This document shows positions 1 through 4,761 of a stretch of 6,362 bases of DNA, piece after piece. Position 1 is the stretch's first letter. Each line of letters starts with the position of its first letter. Under the pieces are notes generated by a model, which searched no databases, was not told where the DNA came from, and saw only the letters and a program-made list of their open reading frames with translations. Source of the DNA: Pseudomonadota bacterium (lineage in GTDB: Bacteria; Pseudomonadota; Gammaproteobacteria; Acidithiobacillales; Acidithiobacillaceae); contig JAKCBU010000070.1 of the NCBI GenBank assembly GCA_021839095.1, forward strand, positions 1 through 6,362, in the 5' to 3' direction. The position numbers and the translations under genes are program-made.

Positions 1-118
1 CTACGGCACCGGCTACGGCTACGGCTACGGCACCGGCTACGGCTACAGCAACGGCGACGGCGACGGCGACGGCTACGGCACCGGCGACGGCTACGGCTAC
101 GGCAACGGCGACGGCACC
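1..118 (+). repeat. Degenerate 6-bp tandem repeat (GGC-NNC)n
   Basis: About 19 head-to-tail copies of a hexamer, GGCTAC with variants GGCACC, GGCGAC and GGCAAC. One unit is altered, with AGC replacing GGC near position 48. The array continues off the left edge, so its full length is unknown. It encodes the Gly-X tail of the partial gene. Because the unit is two codons long, slippage would lengthen or shorten the tail without shifting the frame. Confidence 0.9.
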
Positions 119-151
119 CCATCCCCTAACCGTCGGCGGAGGGCAGTATAA
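2..151 (+). CDS. C-terminal end of a gene with a Gly-X repeat tail (5' partial)
   Basis: One frame is open from the window edge to a TAA at 149-151 and gives 49 residues. The first 38 or so are an almost perfect alternation of Gly with Tyr, Thr, Asp or Asn, and the protein ends in Pro-Asn, four Arg, Ala, Val. Nearly every codon ends in C. The variable positions are TAC, ACC, GAC and AAC, so the differences fall in codon positions 1 and 2 while the glycine codon GGC is kept. This supports this frame as the coding one. Such low-complexity Gly/Tyr/Asp tails occur at the C-termini of some phage accessory proteins (from memory, proteins annotated with DUF7666), but the diagnostic N-terminal domain lies outside the window. 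The function is therefore unknown. The next gene starts 47 nt downstream and is probably co-transcribed. Confidence 0.6.
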   Translation, partial: YGTGYGYGYGTGYGYSNGDGDGDGYGTGDGYGYGNGDGTPSPNRRRRAV

Positions 152-198
152 CCATGCGACCCGGCGCGTAATCCGGGCCACTTTTTAAGGAGATCAAA

Positions 199-531
199 AT
201 GAACTGCTTCGATGAAGCCCCACACCAAGAAGTAATTATGCCAGCAGCGGACTTCGCGCAAATGTGTGAGGAAATAAAACAGTTGCACGCCGAGTGTGAC
301 CGGCTGCGGGCGGAAAATGAATGCCTTAAACAGCCGCAGCAGCCCATGAGCGCCGAGGAAGTGACGGAGCCGGGCATTTTTAAGGGATTGGCAGACAGTA
401 TTTGGATAATGGGCGCACAGTTCGGCTGGGAGTGTTGCGAGGCAAATGATAAAGATCGATTTAACCACGCCATTAATACACAGGATTTTCCAATAGCCGT
501 TCAGGTTCCACTGAAAGCGCCGGAGGTGTGA
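199..531 (+). CDS. Small coiled-coil phage protein with EVTEPG module
   Basis: A 110-aa protein of unknown function. The start is set by an AAGGAG Shine-Dalgarno at 187-192, 6 nt before the ATG. Residues about 18-44 form a charged, Leu-spaced stretch (including DRLRA at 34-38) likely to be a coiled coil. They are followed by EVTEPG at 54-59 and a C-terminal half ending in APEV. The DRLRA, EVTEPG and PEV blocks recur in the same order in the product of 1244-1792, so the two share a module although the rest differs. No catalytic motif, signal peptide or membrane segment is seen, and a cytoplasmic location is expected. The codons for its last three residues contain GGAGGT, which would serve as a ribosome site for an ATG 2 nt after the stop. 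Confidence 0.8.
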   Translation: MNCFDEAPHQEVIMPAADFAQMCEEIKQLHAECDRLRAENECLKQPQQPMSAEEVTEPGIFKGLADSIWIMGAQFGWECCEANDKDRFNHAINTQDFPIAVQVPLKAPEV

Positions 532-535
532 GATG
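519..535 (+). repeat. 17-bp direct repeat at gene junction, copy 1 (copy 2 at 1780-1796)
   Basis: GCCGGAGGTGTGAGATG occurs identically at 519-535 and 1780-1796. In both places it encodes the C-terminal Pro-Glu-Val and stop of one gene, supplies a GGAGGT Shine-Dalgarno, and contains an ATG 2 nt after the stop. At copy 2 the ATG opens a 105-aa gene. At copy 1 it opens only a 39-codon frame that runs into the next gene out of phase. Confidence 0.85.
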
Positions 536-579
536 CCCCTAAACACCACCATCACCGGCCCGCTTAAGGAGAACAAAAC

Positions 580-1242
580 ATGCAGCAAACTGATTATATT
601 GCCGCTCTTTTTGTTGAAACAGGCGGCGCATATTTTGACCAGCCTGGTGTGATCCCCTGGGATGAACAGAGAGACGCAAGAAAATACACAGGCCCCTTCC
701 CCGTTGTGGCACACCCGCCATGTCAGCGTTGGGGGCGTTTCTGGCATGGCAGCACGGCTAAACCTCATCAATTTGCAAAGGGCGATGACGGCGGCTGTTT
801 TGCATCCGCGCTAGGGTCATTGCGCCGCTTCGGAGGCGTTTTAGAGCATCCTGCCGACTCGCACGCCTGGGCTCATTTTGGGATGGATAGACCCCAACGA
901 AACGGCGGATGGGCAGAAGCAGCGCCTGGATTATGGACGTGCTGCGTATATCAAGGCCACTACGGGCACTTCGCAGCAAAAGCTACGTGGCTGCTGGTAG
1001 CTGGGGTTCCGCGCCAGGTGCTCCCGGAGTTGCGCTGGGGCAAGTGCGACCAGCGGCTTCACCCGACAGCGCTTGAGCGCTACGGATACGAGAAGGCTCG
1101 CAGAATCGGAATGATGGCGATGGTGGGTGGGAAGGATAAGACTCGAATTAGGAACGCAACCCCTCCTGAGTTTCGGAATGTGCTTTTAAGTATTGCTCGT
1201 ACCGTGAAAGACACCGCTATTTTGAAAGGCCAAGGAGATTGA
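580..1242 (+). CDS. C5-methyltransferase-like phage protein (HPPCQ motif)
   Basis: A 220-aa protein starting 8 nt after an AAGGAG site (566-571). Three blocks fall in the order expected for the DNA cytosine-C5 methyltransferase fold: LFVETGG at 10-16 (like motif I, LFxGxGG), AHPPCQ at 44-49 (like the Pro-Cys catalytic loop of motif IV), and LEHP at 88-91 (like the Glu-Asn-Val loop of motif VI, but with His-Pro). The candidate nucleophile Cys48 is present. The protein is much shorter than typical C5 enzymes (over 300 aa), and I see no separate target-recognition domain and no clear motif IX or X. I recognise the overall pattern, including a conserved C-terminal block around GGKDKTRIRNATPPEFR (183-199), as a family of phage and prophage proteins usually annotated as hypothetical. 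Methyltransferase activity is an inference from the fold. It is encoded with two small coiled-coil proteins and its stop is 1 nt before the next start. Confidence 0.8.
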   Translation: MQQTDYIAALFVETGGAYFDQPGVIPWDEQRDARKYTGPFPVVAHPPCQRWGRFWHGSTAKPHQFAKGDDGGCFASALGSLRRFGGVLEHPADSHAWAHFGMDRPQRNGGWAEAAPGLWTCCVYQGHYGHFAAKATWLLVAGVPRQVLPELRWGKCDQRLHPTALERYGYEKARRIGMMAMVGGKDKTRIRNATPPEFRNVLLSIARTVKDTAILKGQGD

Positions 1243-1243
1243 G

Positions 1244-1792
1244 ATGGAAAGAGAATGGGAGATTGGGGATCGGTTTACTTTGGAATTTGAAGTAACTGGA
1301 TGGTCTGGAGAGTGGACCGAATGCAAAACAATTGGCGCCATGAGACGCGCGTTTCCGCCATCTGACATGCAACACGCCAAGCTCATCCAGCCCGCGACCC
1401 CAGAGCCGGAAAAGCTGGACGTGACGAAGCCAATTTGGACCAAAGAGGGGGCACACCACGTTGTCGAATACGTGGCTACGACCACCGACGGCGCCGTCGT
1501 AGTGCGCTGGCCGTCTGAGTTTGTTGAGATCCTTAACGCGAGCGAACTGGAGAATATTCCGGATAATGAGGACGAGTGCACGACCCTTCGCGCCGAGATA
1601 GATCGTCTCAGGGCCCTCTTAACGCCGCAGAAGCCGCTAGACGCGGACGAAGTTACGGAGCCCGGATGGTATTGGGTTAGAAATACTCGATGCCCATATT
1701 GGAAGTTGCGGTATGTTGCGCCGACCCTAGGGAAAGGGGGGACAGTCGTCGGGTTTCAATTCATCGGCCCCATCAAGCTGCCGGAGGTGTGA
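1244..1792 (+). CDS. Phage accessory protein with coiled coil and EVTEPG module
   Basis: A 182-aa protein of unknown function. Its AAGGAG (1232-1237) lies in the last codons of the preceding gene, and its ATG comes 1 nt after that gene's stop. Residues 1-50 and 60-105 look like two small beta-rich segments (GDRFTLEFEV; HHVVEYVATTTDGAVVVRW). A short coiled coil follows (about 111-126, with DRLRA at 120-124), then EVTEPGWYWV at 136-145 and a C-terminal beta-type stretch ending FIGPIKLPEV. Modules of the type EVTEPGWYW...F.GPI recur in small phage proteins. The coiled coil, EVTEPG and PEV parts match the product of 199-531, suggesting duplication or exchange of a 3' cassette. No catalytic residues, signal peptide or transmembrane segment are evident. 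Confidence 0.8.
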   Translation: MEREWEIGDRFTLEFEVTGWSGEWTECKTIGAMRRAFPPSDMQHAKLIQPATPEPEKLDVTKPIWTKEGAHHVVEYVATTTDGAVVVRWPSEFVEILNASELENIPDNEDECTTLRAEIDRLRALLTPQKPLDADEVTEPGWYWVRNTRCPYWKLRYVAPTLGKGGTVVGFQFIGPIKLPEV

Positions 1793-1796
1793 GATG
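1780..1796 (+). repeat. 17-bp direct repeat at gene junction, copy 2
   Basis: Identical to 519-535. Here the GGAGGT embedded in the upstream gene's Glu-Val codons serves the ATG at 1794, the start of a 105-aa gene. The stop and next start are separated by a single base. Confidence 0.85.
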
Positions 1797-2111
1797 ATTA
1801 GCGACGGGAAGTTAAGAGCACTGGAAGAGATCGCCGCCGCAGACATAGAAAAAGATGAGTTTGCTTCAAGTTCAATGCGGAGCACGCTTGTACACGCGCT
1901 ATGTGCAGAGCTGCTCCAGCGACGCCAAGCCGACCGCGCTGTCTGGGCGAATGCACCGAAATGGGCGAATTGGTTTGCGCGGGATACGGGTTGGTTCTAT
2001 CAGCACAAGCCTCAGCCAGGAGAAAGCGGGGAGTGGGTGAACCTTGCTGGCGTAGCAGAACCAGCTATGCACGATGGCTGGCAATACACCCTCCAGGGGC
2101 GACCGAAATGA
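1794..2111 (+). CDS. Small phage protein of unknown function
   Basis: A 105-aa protein started by GGAGGT 5 nt before the ATG, inside the end of the previous gene. The N-terminal half (1-50) is predicted helical and rich in Ala, Leu, Glu and Arg. The C-terminal half is aromatic, with WANWFARDTGWFYQHKP at about 57-73, GEW at 79-81 and DGWQYTLQGRP at 94-104. The arrangement of a Trp-rich segment, then a Lys-Pro, then a spaced 'W...L..RP' end is one I associate with small phage proteins that carry no known activity. Its TGA overlaps an ATG (ATGA at 2108-2111) of a 19-codon frame. It is the last sizeable gene of the first + strand run before the intergenic RNA region. Confidence 0.75.
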   Translation: MISDGKLRALEEIAAADIEKDEFASSSMRSTLVHALCAELLQRRQADRAVWANAPKWANWFARDTGWFYQHKPQPGESGEWVNLAGVAEPAMHDGWQYTLQGRPK

Positions 2112-2167
2112 CCCCCCTCTACGCCTTCCTCCTGCGCCACTATCGCCCGAGCCGCTTGACTGACTAG
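2108..2167 (+). CDS. Possible 19-aa peptide, coupled by ATGA overlap
   Basis: The ATG overlaps the stop of the preceding gene and opens a 19-residue frame that is basic in its second half and ends at TAG 2165-2167. No convincing Shine-Dalgarno is present, so expression would depend on translational coupling. The frame contains the -35 hexamer of the promoter proposed for the downstream RNA (2156-2161). It may be a real micropeptide or only the place where translation runs out before that promoter. Confidence 0.2.
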   Translation: MTPLYAFLLRHYRPSRLTD

Positions 2168-2184
2168 GCGCGTTTCTGTAAGGT
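2156..2184 (+). promoter_or_regulatory. Candidate sigma70 promoter for the intergenic RNA
   Basis: A -35 hexamer TTGACT (2156-2161, five of six consensus bases) and a -10 hexamer TAAGGT (2179-2184, with the important T1, A2 and T6) are separated by an optimal 17 bp. The predicted start is at about 2191, which is the first base of a hairpin (2191-2208). The -10 box is weak in its middle bases. The main support is that promoter, structured RNA and terminator line up. Confidence 0.45.
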
Positions 2185-2190
2185 AAGCAA

Positions 2191-2290
2191 ATCGTCTGCG
2201 GGGACGGTGAAATCAACGCCTTTGGTCAGCACCAATCCTGTGAAGGAAACTGGAACCCGCATTCCAGGGTGCTGACCAAAGGCTTTTTTA
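2191..2290 (+). ncRNA. Structured antisense-type RNA, possibly C4 family
   Basis: The predicted transcript of about 100 nt has two structured parts. Hairpin 1 is ATCGTC-TGCGGG-GACGGT (2191-2208; six pairs, one of them G-U). A linker GAAATCAAC (2209-2217) follows, then a 16-bp perfect stem (2218-2233 with 2268-2283). The 34-nt loop of that stem holds hairpin 2, CTGGAA-CCCGCA-TTCCAG (2250-2267), stacked directly on the stem. The loops of hairpins 1 and 2 are perfectly complementary over all six bases. The transcript ends in six Ts. Layout and the linker recall the C4 antisense RNA of phages P1 and P7, which lies upstream of the genes it represses. That family assignment is from memory. The existence of a structured, terminated RNA is well supported by the sequence itself. 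The likely target is the ribosome site of the methyltransferase gene at 2312. Confidence 0.6.
2218..2289 (+). terminator. Intrinsic terminator with 16-bp stem and inner hairpin
   Basis: GCCTTTGGTCAGCACC (2218-2233) is exactly complementary to 2268-2283 and is followed at once by six Ts (2284-2289). The loop is long (34 nt) but part of it folds into a 6-bp hairpin. The stem and T-run fit Rho-independent termination. Read-through or another promoter would be needed to express the methyltransferase gene that starts 23 nt later. Confidence 0.7.
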
Positions 2291-2306
2291 TTTCTTGCGG
2301 GAGAAA
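2291..2306 (+). promoter_or_regulatory. Hairpin displaying the methyltransferase Shine-Dalgarno in its loop
   Basis: TTTCT-TGCGGG-AGAAA forms a 5-bp stem with a 6-nt loop. The Shine-Dalgarno GGGAG (2299-2303) spans the loop and stem, 8 nt before the ATG at 2312. The loop equals the loop of hairpin 1 in the upstream RNA and is the exact complement of the loop of hairpin 2 (CCCGCA, 2256-2261). Loop-loop pairing would cover the ribosome site. The stem is A-T rich and would be weak alone. Confidence 0.5.
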
Positions 2307-2311
2307 ACATC

Positions 2312-3211
2312 ATGAAAGCATTAGATCAATCGTCGGGTGATAACTGGACGCTGGTCCACGGGGATTGCGTGGAGGTCCTGCAAGGGTTGCCAGATCACTC
2401 TATCGGGTACTCGATCTTTAGTCCTCCTTTCGAATCGTTATATACATATTCCAACTCACCCAGGGATATGGGAAATTGCCGTAGCCATGAGGAGTTTTTC
2501 GAGCACTTCGACTTTCTGATTGCAGAGATGGCCAGAATTATGCAACCAGGCCGGGACGTCAGCTTCCACTGCATGCTGATGCCGACGAGCAAGGAGCGCG
2601 ACGGATACATCGGTCTGCGCGACTTTCGCGGCGATCTTATCCGCGCATTCCAGGCACACGGATTCATCTTCCACTCGGAAGTGGTCATATGGAAAAATCC
2701 CGTTACCGCCATGCAGCGCACAAAGGCCCTCGGACTGCTGCATAAGACCGTGCGCAATAACGCCAGCATGAGCCGTCAGGGAATCCCGGATTATCTCGTA
2801 ACCATGCGCGCCCCCGGTGAACCCACGGTCAAGGTAACGCACGATCCTGAAAGCTATCCAGTCAGCAAATGGCAGGAAGTCGCCAGCCCGGTATGGATGG
2901 ACATCAACCCATCGGAAACCCTGCAATATCGCAGCGCCAGAGACCACAACGACGAGCGCCATATCTGCCCGCTGCAGCTTGAGGTTATTCGGCGTGGCAT
3001 CGATCTGTGGAGCAATCCCGGCGATGTGGTGCTCTCACCTTTTGCGGGCATAGGCTCCGAGGGGTATGTATCTTTACAGATGGGGCGCAAGTTCGTGGGG
3101 GTCGAATTAAAGTCGTCGTATTATCGCCAAGCCGCAAAGAACCTGACGAATTACAAGGCGGAATGCGGGACGCTGCTGGACGGTCTTGAGGATTTCCCCG
3201 ATGAAGTATGA
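2312..3211 (+). CDS. DNA amino-methyltransferase, beta class (SPPF)
   Basis: A 299-aa S-adenosylmethionine-dependent DNA methyltransferase that should add a methyl group to an exocyclic amino group (N4-cytosine or N6-adenine). The catalytic motif IV, SPPF (37-40), lies near the N-terminus after GDCVEVLQGLPDHSI. The probable target-recognition part is central (about 80-210). HICPLQ at 218-223 is motif X, SPFAGIGSEG at 242-251 is motif I (SAM binding), and Glu265 lies at the motif II position. Motif IV before motif I defines the beta class. Ser rather than Asp in the first position is typical of N4-cytosine enzymes but does not settle specificity. No restriction nuclease is adjacent, so this is an orphan phage enzyme, likely for self-protection or regulation. 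The Shine-Dalgarno GGGAG at 2299-2303 sits in a hairpin loop that matches the upstream RNA. Its 3' end overlaps the helicase start by 11 nt. Confidence 0.92.
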   Translation: MKALDQSSGDNWTLVHGDCVEVLQGLPDHSIGYSIFSPPFESLYTYSNSPRDMGNCRSHEEFFEHFDFLIAEMARIMQPGRDVSFHCMLMPTSKERDGYIGLRDFRGDLIRAFQAHGFIFHSEVVIWKNPVTAMQRTKALGLLHKTVRNNASMSRQGIPDYLVTMRAPGEPTVKVTHDPESYPVSKWQEVASPVWMDINPSETLQYRSARDHNDERHICPLQLEVIRRGIDLWSNPGDVVLSPFAGIGSEGYVSLQMGRKFVGVELKSSYYRQAAKNLTNYKAECGTLLDGLEDFPDEV

Positions 3212-4577
3212 CGCCTACTTGACCGACAAGTTATCCACAATAACCCCGTCTGGAATTGATACGCATGTGCGTGAGGTTGGCTTATTTGATTTTCAGGAAG
3301 CTATCGTCAAATGGTCTCTGCGTCGCGGCAAGTCGGCAGTGTTCGCCGATACAGGCCTAGGCAAGACGCGGATGGAATTGGCGTGGGCTGATGCGATATG
3401 CCGGGAGACTGGCGGAAACGTGCTGATTCTGGCACCACTTGCGGTAGCATCTCAAACGGTGGAGCAGGGCATAGACATCGGCGTATCAGTAAACCATGCA
3501 CGCATGCAAAGCGACATAAAGCCAGGAATCAATATAACCAACTATGACCGACTGCATCTTTTTGATACGGCAAATCTGGCTGGGGTGGCCGCAGATGAGT
3601 CATCCATCATCAAGCACGAAAATAGCAAGACCCTGCAAATCATGATGGACAAATTCAGCGCTACACCATACAAGCTATGTGCTACTGCTACGCCAAGCCC
3701 GAATGATTATACCGAGCTGGGCACCCACGCCGAGTTTTTGGGTATTTGCACCCGCGTAGAGATGCTATCTGAGTATTTTCTGCACGATGGCGGGGATACG
3801 GCCAAGTGGAGACTAAAAGGCCACGCCCGCAGTGAGTTCTGGAAATGGGTCTCTTCATGGGGCGTCATGGTTCGGAGTCCTGCGGATATTGGATTCGATG
3901 GGACCAGATATATATTGCCGCCATTGCGCACTCGTGAGCACTTGATCGAGTCCAGCATGGAGGATGCCAATGCCCAGGGTTTCCTTTTTCCCGTCCAGGC
4001 TGCAACGCTCATGGAACGCAAGGCGGCACGACGCGCCAGCGTGGACACCCGCGTAGCCAAGTGTGCGGCGCTGGTGAATGGCATCCCTGGCGCGTTTGTC
4101 GTGTGGTGCGACCTGAATGCGGAAGGAGACGCGCTATGCAAGGCCATCCCTGGATCGGTGAATGTCCAAGGCAGTGACGATGCCGAAACCAAGGAAAGGA
4201 ATCTGATGGCGTTTGCACGTGGCGAGATACGGGTAATCATTACCAAGCCCAAGATCGCCGGGTTTGGTCTGAACTGGCAGCATTGCCACCAGCAGGCTTT
4301 CGTGGGGGTGAACGATTCGTTTGAGTCATATTATCAGTCCGTGCGCCGGTCATGGAGGTTCGGACAGACGCAACCAGTTGATATACACCTGTTCGTCAGC
4401 GAGTCCGAAGGGTCCGTGCTTGCCAATTTGAAACGCAAAGAGGCGGACGCGAAGGCTATGGGGGATGAGCTCGTGATATATACGAAAGATGCCGTGATGA
4501 ACGAACTGCGCGGATTGCGCCGACAGACTAACGATTACGCGCCAAGCATACCTATCTCGATTCCGTCTTGGCTTTAG
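3201..4577 (+). CDS. SNF2-like superfamily 2 helicase / DNA translocase
   Basis: A 458-aa ATPase of the SNF2 type expected to move along double-stranded DNA. The motifs are in order: an FQ-containing Q-type region (31-32), Walker A TGLGKT (51-56), LILAP (76-80, motif Ia), DESS at 132-135 in place of DEAH/DExH (motif II), ATATP (161-165, motif III), VVWCDLNAEGD (300-310, motif IV), KIAGFGLNWQ (351-360, motif V) and QSVRRSWRFGQTQPV (379-393, motif VI). Both RecA-like lobes are complete, without added nuclease or DNA-binding domains. I chose ATG 3201, with GAGG at 3188-3191 nine nt upstream. A TTG at 3186 in the same frame would add five residues. The start lies inside the methyltransferase gene, so the two are translationally linked. 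Phage proteins of this type are thought to act in replication, recombination or protection of phage DNA. The exact role is not visible. Confidence 0.9.
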   Translation: MKYDAYLTDKLSTITPSGIDTHVREVGLFDFQEAIVKWSLRRGKSAVFADTGLGKTRMELAWADAICRETGGNVLILAPLAVASQTVEQGIDIGVSVNHARMQSDIKPGINITNYDRLHLFDTANLAGVAADESSIIKHENSKTLQIMMDKFSATPYKLCATATPSPNDYTELGTHAEFLGICTRVEMLSEYFLHDGGDTAKWRLKGHARSEFWKWVSSWGVMVRSPADIGFDGTRYILPPLRTREHLIESSMEDANAQGFLFPVQAATLMERKAARRASVDTRVAKCAALVNGIPGAFVVWCDLNAEGDALCKAIPGSVNVQGSDDAETKERNLMAFARGEIRVIITKPKIAGFGLNWQHCHQQAFVGVNDSFESYYQSVRRSWRFGQTQPVDIHLFVSESEGSVLANLKRKEADAKAMGDELVIYTKDAVMNELRGLRRQTNDYAPSIPISIPSWL

Positions 4578-4761
4578 CCGCCATGCGCTCCCACCCATCC
4601 CGGCAATCCACGCCTGGACACCACCTTCGCCCCTCCTCCACCGGCTCTTCGCAATGCAGGCAATAGCCGGTCGGCTTCGGTCCTTCTGGCTTTCTCACCC
4701 GTAGCGCGATGTCCCGGTCCATTTCCTCCCGTTCGGTGGCCAGATCAAAGAGGTCAGGCAT
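4552..4761 (-). CDS. Small four-cysteine zinc-ribbon protein
   Basis: A 69-aa protein with a charged helical N-terminus (1-25) followed by Cys34-x2-Cys37 and Cys48-x4-Cys53 in the setting CLHCEEPVEEGRRWCPG. This should bind one zinc ion. The Glu-x-x-Arg-Arg-x-x-x-Pro-Gly segment recalls the C-terminal finger of phage TraR/DksA-like proteins, which act on RNA polymerase. It also resembles other small phage zinc ribbons, and I cannot choose between them. The ATG lies inside the end of the lysozyme gene (8-nt overlap, with a weak GATGGGG ribosome site), so it is the last gene of the - strand operon. Its final codons are antisense to the last 26 nt of the helicase gene. Confidence 0.75.
   Translation of the reverse strand: MPDLFDLATEREEMDRDIALRVRKPEGPKPTGYCLHCEEPVEEGRRWCPGVDCRDGWERMAAKAKTESR

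Noticed and set aside
160..186. CCCGG/CCGGG hairpin (160-164 with 173-177) followed by five Ts at 182-186, resembling an intrinsic terminator after the Gly-X gene
   Set aside because: The stem is only 5 bp, the loop is 8 nt, and the T-run starts 4 nt after the stem. It is too weak to call a terminator, and the next gene's ribosome site follows directly.
97..771. Long open frame of 224 codons on the - strand opposite the first genes
   Set aside because: It lies antisense to two well-supported genes with good ribosome sites, its product is Cys/Arg/Leu-rich without any domain, and it enters the repeat array.
2456..2962. 168-codon open frame on the - strand inside the methyltransferase gene
   Set aside because: It lies wholly within a gene with clear catalytic motifs, and its product shows no recognisable features.
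4639..4675. CCGGCT/AGCCGG inverted repeat just after the end of the helicase gene
   Set aside because: The loop is long, there is no T-run on either strand, and it lies inside the zinc-ribbon gene. It is not a convincing terminator.
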